64,000 bases of DNA from Pseudomonas putida (GTDB taxonomy: Bacteria; Pseudomonadota; Gammaproteobacteria; Pseudomonadales; Pseudomonadaceae), in NCBI RefSeq assembly GCF_028682175.1, contig NZ_JANHKS010000003.1, positions 62,001-126,000 on the forward strand, given 5' to 3'. This document shows, in pieces, positions 43,085 to 52,175 of the stretch (position 1 is the first letter of the stretch; every line of letters starts with the position of its first letter). The notes under the pieces are model-generated. The model saw only the letters and a list, made by a program, of their open reading frames with translations, had not been told where the DNA came from and ran no database searches. The translations under genes and the position numbers were made by a program.

Positions 43085-44515
43085 TCAGCGCTTCTGCAAC
43101 CACCCCAGAAAATTGCTCTTCTTGATCGCCACCGGCTTGCGCAGCAACACGTGCTGGCTGCTCTGCTGACGAATCGCCTGAAGCTTGTTCAGCGCGGTGG
43201 TGATTTCGGCTCGTTGCTCCATGGCACTGCGGGTTGCGGCCTTGTCGATGCGGTAGATCACGCACGAGGTGATCGCGTTGAACCGCCCCTCCGACGGTGT
43301 ATCCGCCAGCACGCTCTGTTCACCCATCACCTCGCCAGGCCCCATGCGCCCGGCTTCGACCATGGTGCTGCCGTCCGGCACACTGGCCGACACCACGCCC
43401 GTGGCGATCACATACAACCCGTCAGTCACCTCACCCAACTCAATGATGGTCTGCCCGGCAGCGTATTCGCGGGCGACCATGGTTTGCGCCAACTGATTCT
43501 TCTCCTCGGCCGTGCTGGTGCGGAACACCTTCACCTCATCGAGCAGTGCGCGCGGCCGAGACACGGCTTCAGCGGTGGTCTCTGATTGCCAGGCGATACC
43601 CGCCGCTTCCAGATGCCGGTAGGCCAGGTCGAACAGCAGGTTGCGCACATCGCTCTTGGTCGACAGATCGCTGATAAACCCCGTCACGGCATATTCGATG
43701 GTGGTGGGGCTGGTGTCCTTGACCACGGCGCGAGGGCGGGGCGTCTGCAACAGTGCGCTGCAACCCTGCAACGCCCGCTCCAGCGCATCGAGCACCCGGC
43801 GCGGGCGGATGTGCGGCGACATCATGATGTTGATCGACACCCCATGAATGTTGACCGGCCGGCTCAGGTTGACGATCTTCGCCTTGGCCGCCACCGAGTT
43901 GGGAATCACCACCATGGTCCCGACCCCGGTCAGCAGGTGCGTGGCACGCCAGTCGATGTCCATGACCTTGCCCTCCATGCCGTCGATGGAGATCGAATCA
44001 TCGACCTGATACGGCTTGGTGGTGTTCAGGATGATCCCGGAAAACACGTCGCTCAGGGTGCTCTGCAAGGCCAGGCCGACAATGATCGCCATCGCCCCCG
44101 ATGTCGCCAGCAGGCCCTTGACCGGCAACTGCAAGACGTAACCTGCGGCTGCGACGATGGCGATCAGGAAGATCACCGCACCGATCACCTCCTGCAACAG
44201 GCGGCCACTGTGGCCGACACGCCCGGTCAGCAACAGCCCCAGCACCACGGTCAGCGAGCGGGCGGCGTAGACCCACCAGACGATCGCCAGCGCCGTGGCG
44301 CCGAATTGCAGCGCGCTGTCGTCAGGCCAGTTGGGCGCCTCCAGCGGGCTGACCCCGGCATTGATGATGACCAGGCTGTAGGCGACGAACAGGCCCAGGC
44401 GGGCGCCCACCTGGGCAATCCGGCCGCGCTCGGCGAGCAGGTGCCAGGCCACCACGTCAGCGAGCAACAGAAGCAGACTCCAGGCCAGTGAGTAATGGGG
44501 AACGACTGTCGACAT
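43085..44515 (-). CDS. MscS-like channel with cyclic-nucleotide-binding domain
   Basis: A 476-residue inner-membrane protein. About four helices precede the pore helix region GLLATSGAMAIIVGLALQS and the MscS beta domain (ISIDGMEGKVMDIDWRATHL, VVIPNSVAAKAKIVNLSRP). Residues ~330-455 form a cNMP-binding fold (QTIIELGEVTDGLYVIATGVV, GRMGPGEVMGEQSVLADTPSEGRFNAI). This belongs to the bacterial cyclic-nucleotide-gated channels of the MscS superfamily. In the phosphate-binding cassette, the residue that usually contacts the phosphate appears replaced (TPSEGRF), so the ligand may not be cAMP. It appears monocistronic. Confidence 0.9.
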   Translation of the reverse strand: MSTVVPHYSLAWSLLLLLADVVAWHLLAERGRIAQVGARLGLFVAYSLVIINAGVSPLEAPNWPDDSALQFGATALAIVWWVYAARSLTVVLGLLLTGRVGHSGRLLQEVIGAVIFLIAIVAAAGYVLQLPVKGLLATSGAMAIIVGLALQSTLSDVFSGIILNTTKPYQVDDSISIDGMEGKVMDIDWRATHLLTGVGTMVVIPNSVAAKAKIVNLSRPVNIHGVSINIMMSPHIRPRRVLDALERALQGCSALLQTPRPRAVVKDTSPTTIEYAVTGFISDLSTKSDVRNLLFDLAYRHLEAAGIAWQSETTAEAVSRPRALLDEVKVFRTSTAEEKNQLAQTMVAREYAAGQTIIELGEVTDGLYVIATGVVSASVPDGSTMVEAGRMGPGEVMGEQSVLADTPSEGRFNAITSCVIYRIDKAATRSAMEQRAEITTALNKLQAIRQQSSQHVLLRKPVAIKKSNFLGWLQKR

Positions 44516-44625
44516 TGGGTGATATCCGCTAGAGGTATTCTGGCCGCTGTGGCACGCGGGGATGGTAGGGACAGCGGGGGCGGGCTGTCTATAACCGATG
44601 GTGCATGGCCCAGGCTCGCGGCTCC

Positions 44626-44657
44626 ATTACCTGCCGGTAACTACCCCTACAGGTAAT
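44626..44657. promoter_or_regulatory. Inverted repeat before the winged-helix regulator gene
   Basis: ATTACCTG and CAGGTAAT are separated by 16 bp, with an inner TTACC-TGC-CGGTAA and the sequence CTACCCCTAC between. It lies 144 bp before the start at 44801 in the divergent region with the channel gene. It could be the operator for one of the three regulators that follow. Confidence 0.45.
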
Positions 44658-44800
44658 ATCCATGTTCATGTTTTGCTGGTTAGATAGGCACTGAATGAGA
44701 ATGGATCAGCTGCGTTGCAACCGGCTCGCGGGCGTCTGCCCGTGGCTGTGTTCAGCGGTTCAGGGGCGTGCTTATCCACTTAAAGGACTGTGTGAACAAC

Positions 44801-46336
44801 ATGATCAGTGTCGGTCAGGCTACCGTCTCCCTGGAGTCGCGAGACGTTTTCAAAGACGGCGTTGCCCTGCGCATTGGCACTCGCGCGTTCGATATCCTTG
44901 AGCTGCTGGTACGCCATCAGGGGCATCTGGTGACCAAGGAGCAGATCCTGGAGCAGGTCTGGCCGGACACGGTGGTCGAGGAAAACAATCTGCAGGTGCA
45001 CATCTCGGCCTTGCGCAAGGCGCTGGGCAGTGATCGCGACCTGATCCGCACGGTGCCGGGGCGCGGCTATCTGTTGCTGGCGGGCGAGTGCAGCGGTGGC
45101 GACGGGACGCCGCCGTCCCCGGCCAACCCCGTGCAACCGCCTTCTTTCAGCAACATCCGGCTGCCGGCCGCCGTCGAACTGGTGGGGCGCCAGGCGCTGC
45201 TCGCTGAGATCGACACCGCGCTGAGCGATTCTGCAGCGTTGGTCACACTGATCGGCCCCGGCGGTGTGGGCAAGACCAGCCTTGCCGTGGCCTTGGGCAG
45301 GCAACGGCTGGAGACGGGCTCCATGCCTGTCTGCTTCGTGCCCTTGGCGCAGTTGCAATGCCGCGAATCCGTGGCCCGGGCGCTGGGCACTGCGCTGGTG
45401 GTCGAGCGCCTGCAACCCGAACTGCTGCAGCAGGCGCTCATCGAACATCTGGAACGCAACCCTGGGCTGATCATCTTCGATAACTGCGAGCACCTCATCG
45501 ATCAGGTGGCCGAGCTTGCGCAAACCCTGCTGCTGGCCGTGCCGTCGGTGCGCATCCTGGCCACCAGCCGCGAGCCGTTGCGCATCGCCGGCGAGCGCAG
45601 CCTGCGGGTGCCACCGCTGACATCCCCCGGACCTGAAGCCGGCCGCGAGGCGATTCTGGGCAGCGGTTCGGCGCAACTGTTCATGCGTCACTGGCGCTCG
45701 CTGGATTGCCAGATCGCCGCCACCCCTGACGCGGAGCTGGACGATTACAGCGTCGAGCTGGTGGGCGAAGTCTGCCGTCGTCTGGACGGTATTCCGCTGG
45801 CGCTGGAAATGGCGGCCGCACGGGCGTGCGCCCTGGGCCTGTTCCAGTTGATTCAAAGCCTGGACGACAGCGTCCATTTGCTGTCAGCCAGCCTGCGCAC
45901 CGCGCCGCCGCGTCAGCAAACCCTGCAATCATCATTGGCCTGGAGCTATCGTCTGCTCAATCAGGAGGAACGCACGGTGCTGCGGCTGCTGGCGGATCTG
46001 GACGGGCGTTTCACCCTCGATCAGGCCTGCACGGCGCTCGAGTGCGCAACCCTGGGCCGTGCCTGCATCATGGATTGCATGGTGCGCCTGGCGACCAAAT
46101 CGATGCTGATGGTCACGGCGCAAGGGCCGTTCCGCTTCTACCGGATGCTCAGCGCAACCCGCGCCTGCCTGCGCACCGGCCATTTGCACGAGCTGGAAGG
46201 CCAGACGCTGCGGCCCGACCCATACACCTTTGATCCGCCCGCGACCCTGGCAAGCCTGCAGTCGGTTCGCGCTGTGCCAAGCGGCCCCGACGGGTATCAT
46301 GCCCGGCATCAGAAAGCATTGGCGGCTGCCCGCTGA
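44801..46336 (+). CDS. Winged-helix transcription factor with NB-ARC-type ATPase
   Basis: A 511-residue protein. Residues ~5-95 form an OmpR/CadC-like winged helix (FDILELLVRHQGHLVTKEQIL, QVHISALRKALG, VPGRGYLL). A STAND/NB-ARC ATPase follows: Walker A GPGGVGKT (152-159), Walker B LIIFDNCEHLID, ATSREPLRIAGE. It ends after the winged-helix-like part of the ATPase (YRMLSATRACL), whereas relatives of this type commonly continue with several hundred residues of TPR sensor. So it looks shortened at its C-terminus. ATG 44801 was chosen; a GTG at 44792 is nearer to AAGGA. It is followed 16 bp later by the FixJ-type regulator. Confidence 0.85.
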   Translation: MISVGQATVSLESRDVFKDGVALRIGTRAFDILELLVRHQGHLVTKEQILEQVWPDTVVEENNLQVHISALRKALGSDRDLIRTVPGRGYLLLAGECSGGDGTPPSPANPVQPPSFSNIRLPAAVELVGRQALLAEIDTALSDSAALVTLIGPGGVGKTSLAVALGRQRLETGSMPVCFVPLAQLQCRESVARALGTALVVERLQPELLQQALIEHLERNPGLIIFDNCEHLIDQVAELAQTLLLAVPSVRILATSREPLRIAGERSLRVPPLTSPGPEAGREAILGSGSAQLFMRHWRSLDCQIAATPDAELDDYSVELVGEVCRRLDGIPLALEMAAARACALGLFQLIQSLDDSVHLLSASLRTAPPRQQTLQSSLAWSYRLLNQEERTVLRLLADLDGRFTLDQACTALECATLGRACIMDCMVRLATKSMLMVTAQGPFRFYRMLSATRACLRTGHLHELEGQTLRPDPYTFDPPATLASLQSVRAVPSGPDGYHARHQKALAAAR

Positions 46337-46352
46337 ACCGACGGAAGCATTT

Positions 46353-46967
46353 ATGAGAGCGACACCCAGGGTGTATGTGGTCGACGACGACGCGGCCATC
46401 CGCACTGCGCTGATGCGCCTGCTGAGCTCCGAAGACATCGCCTGCAGCGCCTTCGACAGCGCCGAGGCATTTCTTGCGCAGCCGGTGGAGGACGCACCCA
46501 CCTGCCTGTTGCTGGACGTCAACCTGGCCCAGGGCACGGGGTTCGACCTGCAGGATGAACTGCTCGCCCGGGGCCTGCATTTTCCGATCATTTTCATGAC
46601 CGGCTACGGCACCATCGCCATGTCGGTAAAGGCCATCAAGGCCGGTGCCCACGAATTCCTCACCAAGCCCTTCGAGCCCGAACAACTGCTGGACCTGGTG
46701 CGCGAGGCGCTGGCCGATGACGCCGCCAATCTGTTCGAGCGATGCCTGACCAGCACCGTACGCGAGCGCTTCAATACCCTCACTCCGCGGGAAAAAGAGG
46801 TCATGGCACTGCTGGTCACTGGCCGGATGAACAAGCAGATCGCCGTGGAACTGGGCACCAGCGAAGTCACGGCCAAGGTCCACAAGAAGCACGTCATGAC
46901 CAAGATGTGCGCGCGCAATGTCATCGAGTTGCTGAAGATGCACGAGCGTCTGGAAGTCCTCGCGTGA
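46353..46967 (+). CDS. FixJ-family response regulator
   Basis: A 204-residue protein with a receiver domain (YVVDDDAAIR, phospho-Asp55 in CLLLDVNLAQ, FMTGYGTIAMSVKAIKAGAHEFLTKPF) and a LuxR-type helix-turn-helix (LTPREKEVMALLVTGRMNKQ, GTSEVTAKVHK). GGAAG precedes the ATG. Its stop overlaps the GTG of the following kinase gene, so kinase and regulator are made together. Confidence 0.93.
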   Translation: MRATPRVYVVDDDAAIRTALMRLLSSEDIACSAFDSAEAFLAQPVEDAPTCLLLDVNLAQGTGFDLQDELLARGLHFPIIFMTGYGTIAMSVKAIKAGAHEFLTKPFEPEQLLDLVREALADDAANLFERCLTSTVRERFNTLTPREKEVMALLVTGRMNKQIAVELGTSEVTAKVHKKHVMTKMCARNVIELLKMHERLEVLA

Positions 46968-49018
46968 CCAACCGTTCCCGCGGGGCGGCCCAGCCGCTGA
47001 CGCTGTTGTCGGGCGTCGAAAGCCCGTTGCTGGTGCTCAGCGATCCTTCCGCTCAGCCCTTGTATGTGCGGGCCGACGAACCGTTCTCCGTGGAGCGCTT
47101 TCTGGATATCGCCATCGGTGCAGCAGCGGCGTTGTCCCAGGCTCATGTCAGCGGCCTGCTGCATAGGGATATCAAGCCTGGCAATCTGCTCGAAGGCGCC
47201 GATGGAGTGGTGCGCCTGACCGGCTTCGGGTTGAGTGTGCAGGCCCATCCGTCCGGGCACATGCCGGTGTCCGATTCGATCTGCGGCACCCTGGCGTACA
47301 TGTCGCCGGAGCAGTCGCGCAAGGTCGAGCGGCGTGCCGACCAGCGCAGCGATCTCTACTCGCTGGGCATGACATTCTACGAGTGGCTGACCGGGCGCCT
47401 GCCGTTCGAGGCCCGCGATGCCGTGGAGTGGGTGTACTGCCACATCGCACGCCAGCCGACGGCCTTGAACCTTTATCGGGGGGACATCCCGCCAGTGCTC
47501 TCGCAACTGGTGTTCAAGCTGATTGCCAAGAACCCCGATGAGCGCTACCAGAGCGCCGCCAGCCTGCTGGCCGACCTGCGCACCTGCCGCTGCCAGTGGC
47601 GGCAGTTCCAGGACATTCCCGAACTGACCCTGGGCGAGTCGGCGGGGGATCCGGTTGCGCACCGACCCGCGCTGTGCGCACGGCTGTCCGATGAGGAAGT
47701 GGCGGTTGTCTCGCGCAGCTCCATCAGCATTCCCGGCGGGCAGGACACCCTGGATTTGTCTTCGGTGATGAAGGCCGCCCAGGCCCTGAGCGAGGAAACC
47801 GATCAGGACCGGCTGATCGAAATGCTCATGAGCACCACCATGATCCACGCCGGGGCGCAGCGAGCGCTGCTGATGCTGGTCAAGAACGATGCGCCGCAGA
47901 TCTGCGCACTGGGCCAGGGCGATGACACCGGGCTGCAGATCGAGCTCACGCAGATGGTCCCCACCAAGCTGCACTTGCCGCTGTCGATCCTGTATCGGGT
48001 GATGCGCACCCATCAGCGTCTGTTGATCGATGATGTGCGGGCGGATGCCTATTTCGGCGCCGATGAGTACCTCAAGGACCAGGAGGTGCGTTCGGCGGTC
48101 TGCCTGCCGTTGCTCAAGCAGCGCCGGCAGATCGGCGTGCTGTATCTGGAAAACAACCTGACGCCTGGGGTGTTCACGGCCAGCCGGGCAGGGGTGCTGG
48201 AGCTGTTGGCAGGGCAGGCGGCGACTTCGCTGGAAACCGCACGCCTGCATGACCAGTTGCTGCGGGAAAACGCCCGCCGTCAGGACATTGAAACCGCGCT
48301 GCGCACTGCCCGGGCAAGGCTTGCCCAGGTGTCCCAGGCGACGATGATGGGCGAACTGGCGGCCTCCATCGCTCACGAGATCAACCAGCCGCTGGCATCC
48401 ATGGTGTCCAACGCCGCGGCCAGCCTGCGCTGGCTCAATCGCGAGACGCCGCGGATCGGCGAGGCGCTATCGGGCTTGCATGACATTGTCCAGGACGGCA
48501 AGCGCGCCGGAGACATCGTCAGGGCCTTGCAGTCACTGGCGCGCCAGGATGCGCAGCACCGTCGCGCGCTGCAGATCAACGACGTGATCCGCCATGTGGT
48601 TGCGCTGACCCAGGCGGAAGGCGAGCAGCAACGGGTGCTGATGACCACCGACCTGACCCGCTCGCCGCTGCAGGTGATGGGCTCCAGCGTGCAGTTGCAG
48701 CAGGTGGTGTTGAACCTGATCGTCAATGCGCTTGAGGCGATGAGTCCTGGCGATCATGTATTGCGCCGGTTGTCGATTGCCAGCCATGCTGTGGCGGAGG
48801 AGTACCTGGTGGTCAGCGTGGAAGACACCGGCCCCGGCGTCGAGGCCGAGCACCTGGGCAAGGTGTTCAACGCATTCTTCACCACCAAGGACAAAGGCAT
48901 GGGCATGGGCCTTGCGATCTGCCGCACCATCATCCACGCCCACGGCGGGCAGTTGTACGTGATGCCCGCGCGTTTTGGCGGGACGACCTTCGTGTTTACC
49001 TTGCCAGCGGCGACGTAG
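46964..49018 (+). CDS. Pseudokinase-GAF-histidine kinase hybrid
   Basis: A 684-residue protein starting at a GTG overlapping the previous stop (GTGA). Residues ~25-215 are the C-lobe of a Ser/Thr protein kinase: HRDIKPGNLL (67-76), GTLAYMSPEQ, SDLYSLGMTFYEWLTGRLPF. The ATP-binding N-lobe is absent and the DFG position reads GFG (87-89), so kinase activity is unlikely. A GAF domain follows (~290-430), then HisKA with phospho-His471 (ASIAHEINQPLASM) and HATPase (NLIVNALEAM, DTGPGVE, GMGMGLAICRTII). Related trifunctional proteins carry a large AAA/TPR part between kinase and GAF domains; here it is missing. It probably phosphorylates the FixJ-type regulator. Confidence 0.9.
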   Translation: MTNRSRGAAQPLTLLSGVESPLLVLSDPSAQPLYVRADEPFSVERFLDIAIGAAAALSQAHVSGLLHRDIKPGNLLEGADGVVRLTGFGLSVQAHPSGHMPVSDSICGTLAYMSPEQSRKVERRADQRSDLYSLGMTFYEWLTGRLPFEARDAVEWVYCHIARQPTALNLYRGDIPPVLSQLVFKLIAKNPDERYQSAASLLADLRTCRCQWRQFQDIPELTLGESAGDPVAHRPALCARLSDEEVAVVSRSSISIPGGQDTLDLSSVMKAAQALSEETDQDRLIEMLMSTTMIHAGAQRALLMLVKNDAPQICALGQGDDTGLQIELTQMVPTKLHLPLSILYRVMRTHQRLLIDDVRADAYFGADEYLKDQEVRSAVCLPLLKQRRQIGVLYLENNLTPGVFTASRAGVLELLAGQAATSLETARLHDQLLRENARRQDIETALRTARARLAQVSQATMMGELAASIAHEINQPLASMVSNAAASLRWLNRETPRIGEALSGLHDIVQDGKRAGDIVRALQSLARQDAQHRRALQINDVIRHVVALTQAEGEQQRVLMTTDLTRSPLQVMGSSVQLQQVVLNLIVNALEAMSPGDHVLRRLSIASHAVAEEYLVVSVEDTGPGVEAEHLGKVFNAFFTTKDKGMGMGLAICRTIIHAHGGQLYVMPARFGGTTFVFTLPAAT

Positions 49019-49192
49019 CAGTCCGGCTTGCCGGCGTCGGCGATTTCAAGTCCGCCATCGCGGGCAAGCGCGCTCCTACAGATTGAGGTGTCCGGCCGAT
49101 CTCGTTCATCCAACCCAATCCCGTAGCAGCCGGGCTTGCCCGCGGGAGCGATCTTGAGGACGCTACGCCGGCAAGTCGGACTGCTACGGGCT
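49014..49192. repeat. REP cluster
   Basis: Four copies of GTAGCAGNCNGGCTTGC-type and GTAGGAGCGC-type elements in alternating orientation, beginning within the last codons of the kinase gene and ending just before the next stop. Confidence 0.82.
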
Positions 49193-49197
49193 CGGAA

Positions 49198-49845
49198 TCA
49201 CGGCCAGCGCGCATCCAGTAGCTGTTTGCAGAATCCGTCCACTTTCATCTGCCGGTCATGAAACGCCAGCACATCGGCATTCACCGTCCCCGAGGTGCTT
49301 TGCGGGCGATGCATCTGGCCCAGCGCCAGGGTGTGTAGCAACTTGACCTTGAAGCCAGGCTCATGGGGCAGGGCACTGAGGATTCGCGCCAGCGTATCGG
49401 GGCACAGCGTCTGGCAATGACGGCCCAGCAGATCGGCCTCCACCGCAGTAGCCAGCAGCGCGGTCAGTGCCGGTTTGTGCCGGGCGATTCCGGGCGTAGT
49501 GTGCAGGGCGATCGCATCCCAGACCCCGTCGATGTCCTCGCGGGAGCGCCCGAACCCGCGCAGGAATTCCGCCGCCGCATCCGCGCTGTCCACCTCGAAG
49601 CGCCGTTGCGAGTGTCGGTAGAGCGCCGTCACGCCAATGCGCAGAAAAAGCGCGCCGACGTACAGCAATTCCGGGCTGTAACGCAATTCTCGTCCCTGAC
49701 CCAGCAGGCTCGCGAACACAAAGGTACGCAGGGCCGAATCGAACAGCAGCCCGGACTGGGTGTCGCGCATCAGCTCGGTCGCCGCGCGTGCCATCGCGCT
49801 GTTGGGGATCGAGACGCCAGCTATGTATCGGGTGGTCACTTGCAT
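49198..49845 (-). CDS. Degenerate HD-domain protein
   Basis: A 215-residue cytoplasmic protein resembling cyanamide-hydratase-like HD-domain proteins: FDSALRTFVFASLLGQ, ELLYVGALFLRIG, RRFEVDSADAAAEFLRGFG, VWDAIALHTTPGIARHKPA, EADLLGR. The metal-binding residues of the family seem lost: the first His is Asp-Ser (FDSALRTF where HSLRTY-like is usual) and the His-Asp pair is Leu-Arg (LFLRIG where LLHDIG is usual). The second half, with the conserved His in ALHTT, is intact. It may be an inactive relative with a binding role. Start at 49845 (MQVTTRY) chosen; a longer form from 49914 is possible. Confidence 0.75.
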   Translation of the reverse strand: MQVTTRYIAGVSIPNSAMARAATELMRDTQSGLLFDSALRTFVFASLLGQGRELRYSPELLYVGALFLRIGVTALYRHSQRRFEVDSADAAAEFLRGFGRSREDIDGVWDAIALHTTPGIARHKPALTALLATAVEADLLGRHCQTLCPDTLARILSALPHEPGFKVKLLHTLALGQMHRPQSTSGTVNADVLAFHDRQMKVDGFCKQLLDARWP

Positions 49846-50059
49846 CCCTCGCAGCGAACCTGCCTCGGAAAATTGACCATAGCGCTCACCGCCATGATCG
49901 TCTTTGTGCTGCACCTGAAAAGTTCTGAAAGCGTCTGCAATGGGCCCTTGAGACGGGTGGCGTTATTAACCATTCAGAACATTTAATGCCTCAGGAAGGA
50001 CTTTAAGGTGGTGCCCGCCCAGACTCCATGAACCGCCCTGGTAAGCTGGAGAGCCCGAA

Positions 50060-50572
50060 ATGAACGCCATGAACCCTTCACAGTTTCGCTCGCTGCTGGC
50101 CTCCATGCGTTCACTGCTGGGCAGTGAGCAGGAGTTGCTGGACCAGGTCGTTCACGAGCTGTCGGTGTATCTGAATCCGGTCGACGAACAGCCCGAACCT
50201 GACGCCTCGGCCGACCGCGTGGCGCTGTCGCCCTGGCAGGAACGCCGCGCCAAGGAGTTGATGGCCAGCCAGATGGACAAGGGCCTGTCGATTGCCCAGG
50301 TTGCCAATGAGTGCTCCCTGTCGCGTAGCCATTTTTCCCGCGCCTTCAAGAAAAACACCGGCCTGTCCCCCCGTGACTGGTACCTGCAACTGCGCCTGGA
50401 CAAGGCCAAGGGCCTGCTCGGCGATTCGGCGCTGACCATCTCGCAGATCAGCCTGGATTGCGGCTTTGCCGATCAATCCCATTTCACCCGGGTGTTCACC
50501 CGTGAAGTGGGTATCACCCCGTTCAACTGGCGCCGCTCCATGGCCGGGGCGCCAGCTTGCTGCGCGCAGTGA
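50060..50572 (+). CDS. AraC-family transcriptional regulator
   Basis: A 170-residue protein. Residues ~65-165 hold the paired AraC helix-turn-helix: LSIAQVANECSLSRSHFSRAF with KKNTGLSPRDWYLQLRLDKA, then LTISQISLDCGFADQSHFTR with REVGITPFNWRRS. The ~60-residue N-terminus has no recognisable ligand domain, so this is a short, stand-alone DNA-binding type. GGAGAG precedes the ATG. Convergent with the OprD-type porin gene; no clear partner. Confidence 0.92.
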   Translation: MNAMNPSQFRSLLASMRSLLGSEQELLDQVVHELSVYLNPVDEQPEPDASADRVALSPWQERRAKELMASQMDKGLSIAQVANECSLSRSHFSRAFKKNTGLSPRDWYLQLRLDKAKGLLGDSALTISQISLDCGFADQSHFTRVFTREVGITPFNWRRSMAGAPACCAQ

Positions 50573-50578
50573 TCGGGC

Positions 50579-51898
50579 TTACTTGAGCAGGTCCAGCGGG
50601 TACTCCACCACGATATACAACCGGTCGATATCGTCGCCGCCCTGAGCTGCGTTACCCCGGTGAGCGACGTGGGAAAGGTTCAGCGACAGGTCCTTGGCCG
50701 GACCCGACTGCACCACATATTTCACATCGATATCCCGCTCCCAGTGTCGCCCACCCTGGCCCTGGATCGGCTGATACCGCCCCGTGACCTCATCGAACGG
50801 TTGATAGACCGCACCCTGTGGCGCGTGGGTGCCGTCGATCTGGCTGCCGCGCACGTAGCGGGTCATGAACTTGAGCCCCGGCACGCCGAATGCACTGGCG
50901 TCCAGGTCATAACGCAGCTGCCAGGACTGTTCGTGGGCGCCGTTGAAGTCGGCGTACTTGATCGAGTTGGCGAGGTAGATCGAGTCGCCACCGACGAAAT
51001 CGAACGGCGTGTCGCCATCTATCTTCTGCCAGCCCAGGGTGAACGCCTGGACGCCCACGCTGTACCGCGCCGAGAGGCTGTAGGCGGTGTTGTCGATTGC
51101 GCCAGCGCGGGCGCTGCCCTGATCCAGGGTGCGGTACAGATTGCTGTCCAGCAGCAGGGCACTGTTGTCCGAAAGCACGTTCAGGTAATGCAGGTTGCCG
51201 TAGTACTGGCGCCAGGTGTCGGTCAGTTGCGAGGCGTAGACCGATCCGCCGACCGGCCCCTTGGTGGTGGTCTCGATCCCCGCCAGGCTGATGGAGCGAC
51301 CCCGTGTGCTGGCGCCGTATCCGTCGAAGTCGCCTCTGGACGTCGAGGCATTCTGATTCTTGAACGCGTTGAAGTGTCCGGCCACCAGCTTCAGACCGTC
51401 GATGTCTCGGCTGTCGAGCAGCAGGCCCGTCGCATACTCGGGTTGCAGGCGTTTGTCGCCAGTGTCGAAAACTGGCGTCTCGACTTCCATTTCGCCCACT
51501 TTCAGGGTGGTCTTCGACAGCCGCAGTTTCAGCGCGGCGCCGGCATCGGAATAGTCGCTCTCGGCACGGCCGTCGCTGTCCAGCGGCAGCAGCCCGGCGC
51601 CTGCATGGCCGCGACCGCCGTCGAGTTTCAGGCCGTAGAAACCATGGGCATCGACACCCACACCCAGGGTGCCTTGGGTGAAGCCCGAGTGCAGGTTGGC
51701 GATAAAGCCCTGGGCCCATTCCTGGCGATAACTCTGGTCCCGTTGCCCGGTTCGGTAGTCGTTTTGCAGGAAGAAATTACGCGACAGGACGTCAAGCGAG
51801 GTGTCGGCCAGAAAGCCATGTTCATCGTCGGTGGCGGCCATAAGGTCAGGGGAGATGGCGACCAGCGCCAGGGTCAGAACGGATAAGCGGCTTGCCAT
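50579..51898 (-). CDS. OprD-family outer-membrane porin
   Basis: A 439-residue outer-membrane protein with a signal peptide and the OprD plan of 18 strands. Visible landmarks are LDVLSRNFFLQNDYR, QEWAQGFIANLHSGFTQGTLG, VGVDAHGFYGLKLDGGRG, a GEMEVETPVFDTGDKRLQPE loop, and a C-terminal LYIVVEYPLDLLK. OprD-type porins take up specific amino acids, peptides or aromatic acids; the substrate cannot be read here. The gene faces the LysR-type regulator at 52176 across a 277-bp divergent gap, so that regulator may control it. Confidence 0.93.
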   Translation of the reverse strand: MASRLSVLTLALVAISPDLMAATDDEHGFLADTSLDVLSRNFFLQNDYRTGQRDQSYRQEWAQGFIANLHSGFTQGTLGVGVDAHGFYGLKLDGGRGHAGAGLLPLDSDGRAESDYSDAGAALKLRLSKTTLKVGEMEVETPVFDTGDKRLQPEYATGLLLDSRDIDGLKLVAGHFNAFKNQNASTSRGDFDGYGASTRGRSISLAGIETTTKGPVGGSVYASQLTDTWRQYYGNLHYLNVLSDNSALLLDSNLYRTLDQGSARAGAIDNTAYSLSARYSVGVQAFTLGWQKIDGDTPFDFVGGDSIYLANSIKYADFNGAHEQSWQLRYDLDASAFGVPGLKFMTRYVRGSQIDGTHAPQGAVYQPFDEVTGRYQPIQGQGGRHWERDIDVKYVVQSGPAKDLSLNLSHVAHRGNAAQGGDDIDRLYIVVEYPLDLLK

Positions 51899-52175
51899 GG
51901 ATCGGCCTTATTCAGAGAGCGAAAGCAGGGTGCCACTCTGTCAGGCATCGGCGATGCTTGAATTGATGCGCTGTGCTGATTTTAGTCAGTCAGTGCTGTG
52001 CAGCGATCCGGGGGCGTTTTCAAAGCGCACATTCGTTCAATTCCTCACGCGGCTAGGCGTGTATACCTGCGCAGGCTGGTTCGCGAAAATCCCGGTTCAA
52101 CGACGCCGTTGCAAAGGATATGCTCATGCCCGCTCGCCGCTTCGGCATCCTCCACGCTGACCACGGAATGACTCA

